Positions 1 to 8,831 are shown, counted from the stretch's first letter. The stretch: 29,145 nucleotides of DNA from an uncultured Eubacterium sp. (GCA_900543485.1 UQRM01000027.1:1-29145); one strand, 5' to 3'. Translations and numbers: made by a program. The notes: a model not told the origin generated them from the letters alone.

Positions 1-456
1 TATAAACGAAAAGAAATATTCGTATTTCGTGCGATCGCTTACAGGGTACAGCTGTGACCAGGAGTCGAAACAGATGCCGTGAGCGATATTCTTGATCTTT
101 CGGGAAAAAGACATATCTATCTGATTGTCCGCCAGGGAAAGGACCAGTCTGCTGTTTTTTGCCGCAAAGGCCAGCATACCGTCTATTCTGGGCAGCGGAC
201 TCTCTGTCAGTTCTTCCGGATGAAAGCCGTCGAATACGCTTCTGAATTCGTCAAAAAAGTCGTTTTCGATATCGTCGAGAAGGTCGTAGATATCGCTGTA
301 ATGCAGGTAAAATGTGCTGCGGCTGATATCCGCGAGATCGGCAAGCTCCTTAACTGAAATCGATTCTATGATGCGTCCCGTTGAAAGCAGAGTTATAAGG
401 TTGTCCTTGAGCTCTTTTTTCGTTCGGATACTGCGCCTGTCTGATTTACTTGACAT
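1..456 (-). CDS. TetR/AcrR family transcriptional regulator, C-terminus cut by the window edge
   Basis: An open frame of 152 codons runs from ATG at 456 to base 1 without a stop, so the C-terminus lies outside the window. The N-terminal third is a TetR helix-turn-helix: SVKELADLADISRSTFYLHY at about residues 34-53 is the classic recognition helix with its FYLHY ending. The start is supported by CACGGAGGG about 7 bases upstream. It diverges from the yhgE-like gene, and an 8+8 bp inverted repeat lies between them, so it is probably an autoregulated repressor that also controls the membrane protein. TetR-YhgE pairs of this kind are common in Firmicutes. The ligand is unknown. The family call is firm; the regulatory target is inferred from position. 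Confidence 0.9.
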   Translation of the reverse strand, partial: MSSKSDRRSIRTKKELKDNLITLLSTGRIIESISVKELADLADISRSTFYLHYSDIYDLLDDIENDFFDEFRSVFDGFHPEELTESPLPRIDGMLAFAAKNSRLVLSLADNQIDMSFSRKIKNIAHGICFDSWSQLYPVSDRTKYEYFFSFI

Positions 457-498
457 TTTATCCCTCCGTGTCGATAAATGAACAGATTGCTGCCTTTT

Positions 499-520
499 GT
501 GCATCGTAAAAGCGATGCAC
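499..520. promoter_or_regulatory. Inverted-repeat operator between the TetR gene and yhgE-like gene
   Basis: GTGCATCG (499-506) and CGATGCAC (513-520) form a perfect 8+8 bp inverted repeat with a 6-bp spacer. Size and symmetry suit a TetR-family dimer. It ends six bases before the TATAAT box at 526-531, over the expected -35 region of the rightward promoter, so binding would block transcription of the downstream membrane protein gene. Assignment to this TetR is an inference from position. Confidence 0.6.
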
Positions 521-525
521 TCAAT

Positions 526-531
526 TATAAT
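526..531 (+). promoter_or_regulatory. -10 box of the yhgE-like gene
   Basis: A perfect TATAAT at 526-531 lies 47 bases before the ATG at 579. The matching -35 is poor (TCGTAA at 504-509, 16-bp spacer) and overlaps the inverted-repeat operator. A second imperfect dyad, AAATGC-AA-GCATTT, sits at 548-561 in the leader. The ribosome binding site is GGAGGG at 567-572. Confidence 0.55.
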
Positions 532-578
532 AGACAGATGTCAAGAAAAATGCAAGCATTTGTTTTGGAGGGTAGAAT

Positions 579-2618
579 ATGAGATTTGGCAAGGCATTGA
601 AATCGAGATTTGAACTTATAAAGGAAACGCCGATACGCATACTGGCGATCGCGATAGCAGTTGTCGTTTCCCTTTGCTATGGGCTTGTTACGGTAGTGGC
701 GTTCAGCAAAATCCCGGATTCGGTAAAGGATTTTCCCGTCGCTATCGTGAATGGCGACAAAGGAGCCGGGTTTGACGGCAAGCGAGTAAATTATGGGGAT
801 ATGATAATAGAAGAGGTGGAGAAAAATGACAGCGTAAAGTGGGAGATATGCGACGAGGAGCAACTGGAAGAAGGTATAGAGAAGACTGATTATTATCTGG
901 CGTTCGTGATACCGGATGATTTCAGCGAAAAGGTCCTGAGCGCCAGGACGGGAAAGCCGGAGACAGCGGAGATACAGTATCTGTCGAATATGAGGAAAAA
1001 TTTCATCGCTTCACAGCTTACCAGAAGCGTACGCTCGGAGTTTGAAAAGCTGGTAGCACAGAAGATATCGCAGGAATATGCGACAGGCGCGTTTGCGGCG
1101 ATAGGAGATGCAGGTGATGGCCTTGAGAAAGCGGCTGATGGAAGCAGGAAGATAAAGGATGGTCTGCTCGTGCTGAAAGAAGGCGCAGAGGCCCTGGATG
1201 ACGGCGCATCGGATCTTGAGCATGGCGCGGCGGAGTTGAGATCGGGTGCCGGTGAACTCGCTTCCGGATTGTCAGTATTGAATAAAGCTACGGCGCAGCT
1301 GGAGCTTAGTGAGATATCTTTCGATCAAGATCAGAAGCAACAGGTCTATGACACTGCAGCAAATTCACAGATGGTATCGGCTGCAGCAGATCAGATATCG
1401 CAGGGAGTGGCATCTGCTGTCAGCTCGAATGTAAAGGCAAAGATGACATCGCAGGGAGTAAAGTCAGCATTGACGTCGCAGATATTGTCCGGCCTCGAAG
1501 GCGGATATGAGGAGCTTTTATCGAACCTCACTCAGGAGCAGAAGACGCAGCTCGTGGGAACGATAGTTTCTGCATCGCTGGAGGGGGCGGCATCCGGCGT
1601 ATCGGAGGAAGACATCTTAGAAGGGATAAGCGAGCCTGTTGCATCGGGTCTGAAAGCGACTGCCGGGCAATCCGCCGTTTCTGGCGCGCAGGGAGCCATA
1701 CAGCAAGTGAACACGGCCATCTCGGCATCATCAGAGGATATGTCACGCCTCAAATCGTCGGTGTCGCAGTTGTCGAATGGTGCGAATAGTCTTTCGGAAG
1801 GGGCTCGCCAGCTCCATGAAGGCACCGGACAGCTTGCCGGCGGAACCTCATCTTTGCGCAGCGGGATACCACAGCTTGCAGAGGGAAGCGGAACGCTGAC
1901 TGCGGCATTGGAGAAAGGCGGGACGAAGATAAAGACTGAACTGGTCAATCCCGACAGCGAGATGGGAAAGTTCATATCAGATCCATTGGATGTGCCGGAA
2001 CATATATACGGTGAGCTTACGAGGTATTCGGAAGGATTCCTTCCACTGTTCATGTCACTCGGTATCTGGATAGGGTCTCTGGTGCTGCTGTTCATAATTC
2101 CCATCAGAAGAAAAAGCGATGTGCAGCTCAATTCGCCGGCGATAGTATTTTCCGGATATGTGACGATGGCACTGTTCAGCATACTGGAAGCTGTATTGAT
2201 AGTTACAGGGATCCTCGTCATAGGTATAGAGCCGGCGAGCGTTCCGCAGATGTATTTTTTCGCAGTCGTTATGGCACTGTCTTTCTCCGCTGTGTTGCAG
2301 TGCTTCAATCTCGCGTTTGGGATAGGAGGAAATATCGTCGGTGTACTGGTGACGATATTCATGATACCCGCCTGTGGCGGCAGTTTCCCGGCAGACCTTA
2401 TGCCGGAATTTTTCTCGAAGATCAGTGCCTTTCTCCCGATGACCTATAGCATAGACGGCATCAGGGAAGCTCTCAGCGTGGGAAATCTGCCGACGCTTTT
2501 GGGGGATTGTGCATACCTGTGCATTTTCATGGTCGTCTTCATATGTCTGTCATTGATCATATGTAAGCCGTGCACAAGACGGGTGGAGCATATAACAGAG
2601 CAGATAAGCAGAAGGTAG
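579..2618 (+). CDS. YhgE/Pip family membrane protein
   Basis: This 679-residue protein has the YhgE/Pip architecture: a basic N-terminus, one membrane segment at about residues 20-42 (ending VVAFSKIPDSV), a long extracytoplasmic region, then five to six C-terminal membrane segments from about residue 486, related to ABC-2 permeases. The middle carries repeated LxxGAxxLxxGA-type elements around 195-240 and 395-440, predicted to form extended coiled structure. In Lactococcus the family includes Pip, a phage-infection protein; in other Firmicutes relatives are linked to type VII secretion accessory roles or multidrug export, but no function is settled. The start is set by GGAGGG seven bases upstream. 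It is controlled, by inference, by the divergent TetR gene. It ends in TAG. Confidence 0.9.
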   Translation: MRFGKALKSRFELIKETPIRILAIAIAVVVSLCYGLVTVVAFSKIPDSVKDFPVAIVNGDKGAGFDGKRVNYGDMIIEEVEKNDSVKWEICDEEQLEEGIEKTDYYLAFVIPDDFSEKVLSARTGKPETAEIQYLSNMRKNFIASQLTRSVRSEFEKLVAQKISQEYATGAFAAIGDAGDGLEKAADGSRKIKDGLLVLKEGAEALDDGASDLEHGAAELRSGAGELASGLSVLNKATAQLELSEISFDQDQKQQVYDTAANSQMVSAAADQISQGVASAVSSNVKAKMTSQGVKSALTSQILSGLEGGYEELLSNLTQEQKTQLVGTIVSASLEGAASGVSEEDILEGISEPVASGLKATAGQSAVSGAQGAIQQVNTAISASSEDMSRLKSSVSQLSNGANSLSEGARQLHEGTGQLAGGTSSLRSGIPQLAEGSGTLTAALEKGGTKIKTELVNPDSEMGKFISDPLDVPEHIYGELTRYSEGFLPLFMSLGIWIGSLVLLFIIPIRRKSDVQLNSPAIVFSGYVTMALFSILEAVLIVTGILVIGIEPASVPQMYFFAVVMALSFSAVLQCFNLAFGIGGNIVGVLVTIFMIPACGGSFPADLMPEFFSKISAFLPMTYSIDGIREALSVGNLPTLLGDCAYLCIFMVVFICLSLIICKPCTRRVEHITEQISRR

Positions 2619-2661
2619 AGACAGCACGCAGGACGAGGAATGAGGAAATGTACCGGCATAG

Positions 2662-2769
2662 ATGTTAAAAATTCTTAAATCATCAATTGCCGGATATGTT
2701 AAAATATCGTTGAGTCTGAGCGATATTGATGAAAGACTTTTGAAGCAGATCGCGGAGATGGCGGGATAG
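2662..2769 (+). CDS. Possible 35-residue small ORF
   Basis: ATG at 2662 opens a 35-codon frame ending in TAG at 2767-2769. The product begins MLKILKSSIAGYVKISLSLS and ends with an amphipathic acidic stretch. No good ribosome binding site is visible: GAGGAA at 2642-2647 is too far away. I do not recognise it, and it may be chance. It occupies most of the 225-base gap between the yhgE-like gene and the helicase, where I see no clear promoter or terminator. Confidence 0.15.
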   Translation: MLKILKSSIAGYVKISLSLSDIDERLLKQIAEMAG

Positions 2770-2843
2770 TGTATTGTGCTGCTTTTGCAGGCACAGGACA
2801 TATGCGATGAAGTCTTTGGATCATTTGATAAAGAGAGGAAACG

Positions 2844-5800
2844 ATGGACAGGAACTTTCAACGTATGCGGGAAGGTTTTAATACAGCCTTCATAGACGGG
2901 AGCACGAGCTCCGATGCCGGGTTAAGGCCACAGTTCATTTCCAATGATTACAGGCGTGGGAAAAAGGTGGTCGCCGCCATTGAGAAAGAGCTGAAGCGGT
3001 GCGATGAGTTTTTTATCAGTGCAGCCTTCATTACGAGGGGCGGGATCACACCGCTTTTGCAGACGCTGAAGGAACTGGAATCACGGGGTGTGAAAGGGAA
3101 AGTTCTTACGACGGATTATCTTGCGTTCAGTGAGCCGGGAGCATTGAGGAAGCTCAATACTTTGAGGAATGTAGAAGTGAAGATGTGTTTCACCGCAGGA
3201 CGTGCCGCGGGATTTCATACGAAGGGATACGTGTTCCGACAGGGTCAGATATACAGGATGATCGTTGGAAGCGCCAATATGACTATGAAGGCTCTTTCGG
3301 TAAACCGGGAATGGAACGCGAAGATGGTCTCTGCGGAGGATGGAGAGTTCCTGCGGGAGATGCGGAGCGAGTTCACGGAGCTGTGGGACTCTGCAGTACC
3401 CTTCGATCAGTGTGCGGAGGATTACGAGCGGTATTACAGGGAGGCTCGGGAAAAAGCGGAGCATAAGGTGCTGGCGCAGCCGGGGTCTCCCGAGCAGGTG
3501 ATACAGCCGAGGCGCTCGATGCAACCGGCGCCTTCACTCGCCATCGAGGCGGGGCGGAGCTGGATCGACGAGGACTTTCGGAAACCGGCGGAGCACCAGG
3601 ATCCGGCCGGGTCTCTGATCCCCAATCCCATGCAGCGAGTCTTTACGGAAAATCTCATGGACCTTGTTAGTCGCGGGGAAAGCAGAGCGCTGCTGATCTC
3701 AGCTACCGGCACGGGCAAGACTTACGCGTCGGCCTTCGCACTGCGGCAGATGGATCCCGGGAAAATACTGTTCCTCGTACACCGGGAGCAGATCGCGAGA
3801 CAGGCGCGCGACGCGTATCAGAAGGTCTTCGGGAAAGGCAGATCATCGGGGATATTGTCGGGGAGCAGCCGGGAAAAGACCGTGGACATGGTTTTCGCCA
3901 CGGTCCAGACCATGGGCAGAGATGATGTCCTGACGGGATTTGCCAGAGATGAATTCGATGTGATCGTCATCGACGAGGTCCACAGAGCAGGGGCCGGGAT
4001 CCACAGGAAGATAATGGAATATTTCAGGCCGAGGCTTTATCTCGGAATGACAGCCAGTCCGGAACGGACCGACGGATTCGATATTTTCGGGATGTTCCAT
4101 CACAACATAGCTTACGAGATCAGACTCAGGCAGGCCCTGGAGGAAGATCTGCTGTGTCCCTTCCATTATTTCGGGATCACCGAGCTGGAGATAGGCGGTG
4201 AGGTTTTTGACGATGAGACGGGGATCAGGAATTTCAACAGGCTCGTTGCCGATGAGAGAGTGGATCGCATAATAGAAAAGGCCGGGTATTACGGCTGGAG
4301 CGGGGACAGGGTGAAAGGTCTGGTGTTCTGCAGCTCCCGGCAGGAAGCGGTGATCCTTTCGGAGAAGTTCAACCGCCGTGGCTTCAGGACTCTCGATCTG
4401 TCGGGAGAGGACAGCCAGGCGGTGAGGGCGGAAGCTGTGGAGCGGCTGGTGAGCGATGACAGAGGCGACCGGCTGGATTACCTGTTTACCGTGGATATTT
4501 TCAACGAGGGCGTGGACATCCCCGAGATCAATCAGATCATCATGCTGAGACCTACCCAGTCGCCTATTGTTTTCGTACAGCAGCTGGGGCGGGGGCTCAG
4601 GAAAAGCGAAGGCAAGGAATTTCTCGTCGTTCTCGACTTTATCGGAAATTACAGGAACAATTTTATGATACCGGTGGCGTTATCGGGAGACAGGAGTTAC
4701 AACAAGGATGCCATCAGGCGATACGTCTCGTCGGGGACGCGGCTGATCCCCGGATGCTCCAGCATCCATTTCGATGAGATCGCCAGGGAGCGGGTGTATG
4801 AGTCCATCGATAGGGCGAAAACCGGCGACGCGCGGCTTCTGCGGGAGGCATATGAGCTGCTGAAATACCGCGTCGGCCATGTACCGTCCCTGATGGAGTT
4901 CGATATTTACGGGACGGTGGATGCCGTCAGGATATTCGACAGCCCCGCCTTCGGCTCCTATTATACTTTTCTGCGAAAGTGCGACGGGGAAAATTACGAC
5001 GTGGAGCTTTCCGGCGATGAAGTCGCAGCGCTGGAGTGTATTTCCAGGCGATTCGCCAGAGGAAAGCGGCCCCACGAGCTGGAAATGCTGGGGTGTCTCG
5101 CCGACGGCTTTGCGGATCCGATGGATGAGTTTGGCGTCAGGATGAGAAAGCGATTGGGAAGGGAGGTGTCGGAAGCGGAGCTGATCTCGACGGTGAATAA
5201 CCTGACCTTTGACTTTTTTATGAAAAAGGAACGTGAAAAGCTGGGAAAACCTTTTATGAAAAAGAAGGCGCGGGCCCTGGCGGATGATCCGGCGGACGCA
5301 TCCGGGGAAACGGGCGAGCGGGGCTTTGCTGCTTCCGTTTCCGATGACTTCGCGAAAATGCTGGAAAATCAGGACTTCAGGGAAATGGTAAAGGAGCTGG
5401 TGATGTTCGGGCTGTCGAGATTTGAGGAAAATTTCGCGCGGAGCTATCGCCAGACGAATTTCACCCTCTACGGAAAGTACACCTACGAGGATATATGCCG
5501 ACTCCTCAACTGGGAAAAACAGCGAAACCCCATCAACGTGGGAGGGTATTTCTACGAAAAGGAAACGAAGACGATGCCGGTTTTCATAAATTACCGACAG
5601 GACCAGAGGAACGCCATCTACGAGCATAGATTTTTGTCCAACAGAGAGCTGATCGCATTTTCAAAACATCCGAGGCAGGTCACTTCCTCCGATGCTGATC
5701 ACATCTACAAGAGGACGGACGATGACCGGGATAATAAAATCTACCTGTTCGTCAGGAGGAACAAGGATGACCGGGAGGCAAAGGAGTTCTATTTTATGGG

Positions 5801-5951
5801 TGAGATCAGAGCTGTCGGGGAACCGAAACCGGTCATACTGGAAAAGAGCGGCGATGAAGCCTTTGAGATCACATATCTGCTGGAGGATCCGGTGAGGGAT
5901 GAGCTGTTTGAGTATATCACGGGAGATGACGGTAGCCTTGGCGGCAGCTGA
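2844..5951 (+). CDS. PLD-like nuclease - SF2 DEAD/DEAH helicase - DUF3427 protein
   Basis: The 1035-residue protein has three parts. Residues 30-200 form a phospholipase-D-like nuclease domain with a single HxK...GSxN catalytic set (HTK 125-127, GSANMT 142-147), so it would act as a dimer. Residues 260-610 form a superfamily 2 helicase: ATGTGKT Walker A 287-293, DEVH 377-380, TAS motif III 403-405, GVDIP 556-560 and motif VI QQLGRGLRKSEG 579-590. The rest, to about 1030, matches DUF3427, including the distal YTYEDICRLLNWEKQRNPINV block. All key residues are present and the length is normal. The start follows GAGAGGAAACG. Related proteins are widespread accessory genes with a suspected DNA-repair, restriction or anti-phage role; this is not established. 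It stands alone, without a methyltransferase partner. Confidence 0.93.
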   Translation: MDRNFQRMREGFNTAFIDGSTSSDAGLRPQFISNDYRRGKKVVAAIEKELKRCDEFFISAAFITRGGITPLLQTLKELESRGVKGKVLTTDYLAFSEPGALRKLNTLRNVEVKMCFTAGRAAGFHTKGYVFRQGQIYRMIVGSANMTMKALSVNREWNAKMVSAEDGEFLREMRSEFTELWDSAVPFDQCAEDYERYYREAREKAEHKVLAQPGSPEQVIQPRRSMQPAPSLAIEAGRSWIDEDFRKPAEHQDPAGSLIPNPMQRVFTENLMDLVSRGESRALLISATGTGKTYASAFALRQMDPGKILFLVHREQIARQARDAYQKVFGKGRSSGILSGSSREKTVDMVFATVQTMGRDDVLTGFARDEFDVIVIDEVHRAGAGIHRKIMEYFRPRLYLGMTASPERTDGFDIFGMFHHNIAYEIRLRQALEEDLLCPFHYFGITELEIGGEVFDDETGIRNFNRLVADERVDRIIEKAGYYGWSGDRVKGLVFCSSRQEAVILSEKFNRRGFRTLDLSGEDSQAVRAEAVERLVSDDRGDRLDYLFTVDIFNEGVDIPEINQIIMLRPTQSPIVFVQQLGRGLRKSEGKEFLVVLDFIGNYRNNFMIPVALSGDRSYNKDAIRRYVSSGTRLIPGCSSIHFDEIARERVYESIDRAKTGDARLLREAYELLKYRVGHVPSLMEFDIYGTVDAVRIFDSPAFGSYYTFLRKCDGENYDVELSGDEVAALECISRRFARGKRPHELEMLGCLADGFADPMDEFGVRMRKRLGREVSEAELISTVNNLTFDFFMKKEREKLGKPFMKKKARALADDPADASGETGERGFAASVSDDFAKMLENQDFREMVKELVMFGLSRFEENFARSYRQTNFTLYGKYTYEDICRLLNWEKQRNPINVGGYFYEKETKTMPVFINYRQDQRNAIYEHRFLSNRELIAFSKHPRQVTSSDADHIYKRTDDDRDNKIYLFVRRNKDDREAKEFYFMGEIRAVGEPKPVILEKSGDEAFEITYLLEDPVRDELFEYITGDDGSLGGS

Positions 5952-6405
5952 TGGGCGAAACGCGGCAGGCGCAGGCCGGGCAATGATCGACGTGGAAAGA
6001 AGGCGCTTCAGCGGCAGGAGGCGCCCGGCCAGGCGAGGGAAATTATACGTTTATTTTTGAAAATGAAATTAAGCGTATAAGAGAATTGCGTGAAGACCTT
6101 CTGGGGAAAGGGCGACAGCGTGATTTTTATACATTTATGGCTGATTTTCTCTGAAAGCGTATAAAGATTGGCTTGGGATTTTCAGAAACACCGGCGAGGT
6201 TTATACGTAAAATCGAAAAAACTCGTGGAAAGTGTGTAAAAATTGGCTCTGGAAACAGAAATAATAGGTTCGCCAGAGCCAGACATTATACGTAAGAAAT
6301 GATATAACAGTAAAAATGTATAAAACCAAAGGAAAATATTTGCAAATGTAGGGCAATGAAGCGAATCGCTAGATCAGCTCTGCAAGTTTAAGTTTATTTA
6401 GCTGC
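5952..6405. other. Non-coding interval between convergent genes
   Basis: This 454-bp stretch holds no convincing gene. Its first part is GC-rich and contains an 8+8 bp inverted repeat, GGCCGGGC (5974-5981) and GCCCGGCC (6023-6030), without a T-run. From 6043 to 6323 it is AT-rich and contains the paired TTATAC / GTATAA array described separately. From 6330 to 6405 I see only a short AGCTG/CAGCT dyad overlapping the stop codon of the leftward exporter gene, which could act as a weak terminator. Confidence 0.6.
6043..6323. repeat. Array of four TTATAC-N26/27-GTATAA inverted pairs
   Basis: Four imperfect palindromic units lie in a row. Left arms TTATAC start at 6043, 6127, 6201 and 6286; right arms GTATAA (GTGTAA in unit 3) end at 6080, 6164, 6239 and 6323. 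Unit lengths are 38, 38, 39 and 38 bp and start-to-start spacings 84, 74 and 85 bp. The inner 26-27 bases differ between units. Right arms of units 1-3 are followed by a related ATTGSS stretch. Between units 3 and 4 lies a 9+9 bp stem, TGGCTCTGG (6244-6252) with CCAGAGCCA (6273-6281). Mismatches in the arms are partly G-U compatible if the plus strand is transcribed. It could be protein-binding sites or RNA hairpins; I do not recognise it as a known element. Confidence 0.6.
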
Positions 6406-7320
6406 TTATTCAGCTGATTGTTTCCTGTCGGGAAGCTGGGAGATCACGAAGGCGGCGAACATGATGACACATCCGGTGATTTCCCGGGCCGTCATGGTTT
6501 CCCCGAGGAAGAGGCCACCGCATATGGCGGCGAAGACCGATTCCAGGCTCATGATTATCGCTGCCAGAGCAGGCGAAGTGTATTTCTGCCCTACGACCTG
6601 GAGGGTAAAGGCGACGCTCACTTCCAGGATGGCGACGTACAGTATAGGGACGGCACAGTCGAGGATCGCCTGAAGCTCTATGGTTTCGGTAAAAAGCGCG
6701 GTGATGCCGGAGAGTATGCCTGCCAGCATGAACATCATGAAGGACAGCTTCACCGCGTCGACTCTTTCCGCGAAATAGTCGATTATCAGTATCTGGAACG
6801 AGTAAGCTACGGCACAGCCCAATACGAGACTGTCCCCCAGCTGCAGGGAAAAGCTCTCGGTGATGCAAAGCAGATAGAGACCTGTCGTCGCCATGGCGAT
6901 GCCGATCCATGTCATCTTTCCTACTTTTTTCCTCATGAAGAGCAGGAAGAGCGGAACGATGACGATGCTCATGGAGGTGATGAACCCGGCCTTTCCTGCC
7001 GTCGTGTAGACCAGTCCCACCTGCTGGAGAGATCCGGCTACGAAATTGGAAACGCCTCCCAGCAAAGCGCCCAGCCATAGTGTCTTATCGGTGAAGGGTG
7101 TGATCTCTCTGGGCTCCGGGCGCCTTTTGTTGATCGCGCCGGAGATCCATATCACCGGCAGCAAGGCCAGAGCGCCGAGACAGAATCTGAAAATACCGAA
7201 GGTGAATGGGCCGATGTGATCCATGCCCATTTTCTGGAATATGAAGGCCGAGCCCCATATGAAGGCGGCCAGGAAGAGACAGAATTCCCCTTTGAATTTC
7301 ACGGCAAAGGAATTACTCAA
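6406..7320 (-). CDS. EamA-type drug/metabolite transporter (DMT superfamily)
   Basis: The product is a hydrophobic protein of about 304 residues with two EamA repeats and ten predicted membrane segments; FLAAFIWGSAFIFQKMGMDH near the N-terminus and SLESVFAAICGGLFLGETM near the C-terminus are the family hallmarks of the two halves. Such proteins usually export amino acids or other metabolites; the substrate here is unknown. I place the start at TTG 7320 because AAAGGAG lies 11 bases upstream; a GTG at 7347 keeps the frame open for nine more codons but has no ribosome binding site and would span the AAAGGAG. A promoter-like pair lies at 7383-7413. It ends in TAA and converges on the helicase gene. 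Confidence 0.9.
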   Translation of the reverse strand: MSNSFAVKFKGEFCLFLAAFIWGSAFIFQKMGMDHIGPFTFGIFRFCLGALALLPVIWISGAINKRRPEPREITPFTDKTLWLGALLGGVSNFVAGSLQQVGLVYTTAGKAGFITSMSIVIVPLFLLFMRKKVGKMTWIGIAMATTGLYLLCITESFSLQLGDSLVLGCAVAYSFQILIIDYFAERVDAVKLSFMMFMLAGILSGITALFTETIELQAILDCAVPILYVAILEVSVAFTLQVVGQKYTSPALAAIIMSLESVFAAICGGLFLGETMTAREITGCVIMFAAFVISQLPDRKQSAE

Positions 7321-7382
7321 TATATCACTCGCTCCTTTCCTTTTCACGGTTTGCTTTTCGTCATAGAGTATGCTTTAATTAA

Positions 7383-7413
7383 ATTATAAAGGTCAGCTCC
7401 GGTACTTAGTCAA
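7383..7413 (-). promoter_or_regulatory. Promoter of the EamA exporter gene
   Basis: On the minus strand TTGACT (7413-7408) is followed by TATAAT (7388-7383). The spacer is 19 bp, slightly long. It lies about 65 bases before the chosen TTG start. Confidence 0.5.
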
Positions 7414-7496
7414 CAGGTTTTTTCTGATTCTTTTAAAAATGTAAAAATGAGGGGCGGTCATATTGCTGCGGCGATGAGGCCGCACGGGAGGATAAT

Positions 7497-8831
7497 ATGG
7501 ATCACATCGAAATTTCAAAAGAACTGTCAGCTTTTATAGAGGAAAGTCTCAGTATGTTCCACACGGTAGAGGCTGTAAGGAAGCGGCTGGATGCTGCCGG
7601 ATTCAGATATCTGCCGGAGACAGAACAGTGGGATATAGAGGAAGGGGACAGATGTTATACCGTCAGGAACGGTTCCAGTATCATTGCCTTCAGAGCAGGC
7701 AGATCAGCTTCCGGAGAAAATTACAGTTTCCGCATATGCGCTTCTCACAGCGATTCGCCGTCTTACAAGGTGAAAGCAGTGCCGGAGCTTGAAGGGCCGG
7801 GAGAATATCTCAGACTTAATGTGGAGGGATACGGCGGGATGATAGACAGCTCATGGTTCGACAGACCATTGAGTGTAGCGGGGAGGATCCTGGTGAGAGA
7901 CTGCGCGCGGCCACACCGGATCTCGACGAAGCTGGTCTATATTGATAAGGACATCCTTATCATCCCCAATGTGGCTATCCATTTCAACAGGGAGATAAAT
8001 ACCGGGTATAAGTACAACAGACAGATAGACCTCTGTCCGCTTTTTTCAGCGGGAGCATTGAAAAAGGGAGCTTTCGATGAAATGATAGCAGAACGGCTGG
8101 ATATCGACAGCGAGGATATCCTGGGAAAGGATCTGTTCCTGGTGAACCGGCAGAAGCCATCATTGTGGGGTCATGACGGCGAGTTCATTTCAGCGCCTAA
8201 AATGGATGATCTGCAGTGTGCCTTCGCATCATTGCGGGCGTTTATCGATGCTGAGAACGACAGCGGTATCAATGTTTACTGCTGCTTCGACAATGAGGAG
8301 GTGGGCTCCAACACGAAGCAGGGGGCGATGTCCACCTTCCTGCGGGATGTGCTGATGCGTATAAACGAGAGATTGGGGAAGACAGGGGAGGAATATCGGC
8401 GAGCTGTCGCCGGTTCTTTTCTGGTCAGCTGTGACAATGCTCATGCCGTTCATCCCAACCATCCGGGAAAGACAGATGATGTGAACAGGGCATTTATGAA
8501 TAAAGGGATCGTTATAAAGGAAAGCGCCAATCAGAAATATACGACGGATGCTTTCAGCAGAGCGGTCTTCGAAGAGCTCTGCCGCAAAGCGGATATCCCT
8601 GTCCAGACTTTTGCCAACCGGAGCGACAGCGCAGGCGGTTCGACGCTTGGTAATATTTCCAATATGCAAGTGAGCCTCCATTCTGTCGACATAGGTCTGG
8701 CTCAGCTGGCGATGCATTCCAGCTACGAGACAGCCGGTTCGATGGATACCGGATACGCCATTGAAGGGTTGAAAAAGTTTTATGAGACGGACATACTGAT
8801 AGAAGGAATGGAAGCGGAGCTGGGGCGATGA
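7497..8831 (+). CDS. apeB: M18 family zinc aminopeptidase
   Basis: This 444-residue protein is a full-length M18 metallo-aminopeptidase, which removes N-terminal residues, often acidic ones, from peptides in the cytoplasm. Two-zinc ligands are visible: H84 and the active-site aspartate D86 in ASHSDSP, D237 in KMDD, the E267-E268 pair in NEEVGS, D313 in SCDNAHAVHP and H407 in MHSSYET. The RSDSAGGSTLGN segment at 375-386 is also typical. The start is supported by GGGAGG at 7486-7491. A small hairpin, TGCGGC-GATGAG-GCCGCA at 7467-7484, sits directly before the ribosome binding site and might tune translation. It is monocistronic, ending in a good terminator. The family is certain; apeB is the usual name in Firmicutes. 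Confidence 0.94.
   Translation: MDHIEISKELSAFIEESLSMFHTVEAVRKRLDAAGFRYLPETEQWDIEEGDRCYTVRNGSSIIAFRAGRSASGENYSFRICASHSDSPSYKVKAVPELEGPGEYLRLNVEGYGGMIDSSWFDRPLSVAGRILVRDCARPHRISTKLVYIDKDILIIPNVAIHFNREINTGYKYNRQIDLCPLFSAGALKKGAFDEMIAERLDIDSEDILGKDLFLVNRQKPSLWGHDGEFISAPKMDDLQCAFASLRAFIDAENDSGINVYCCFDNEEVGSNTKQGAMSTFLRDVLMRINERLGKTGEEYRRAVAGSFLVSCDNAHAVHPNHPGKTDDVNRAFMNKGIVIKESANQKYTTDAFSRAVFEELCRKADIPVQTFANRSDSAGGSTLGNISNMQVSLHSVDIGLAQLAMHSSYETAGSMDTGYAIEGLKKFYETDILIEGMEAELGR

Noticed and set aside
1532..2362. 276-codon minus-strand open frame within the yhgE-like gene
   Set aside because: Shadow of the Ser/Ala/Gly-rich coding strand; no start signal.
4680..5627. 315-codon minus-strand open frame within the helicase gene
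   Set aside because: Antisense to the DUF3427 region; no ribosome binding site and no recognisable family.
6043..6323. Reading the TTATAC array as a CRISPR array
   Set aside because: Only the six-base ends are conserved, not a whole repeat, spacings vary from 74 to 85, and no cas genes are present.
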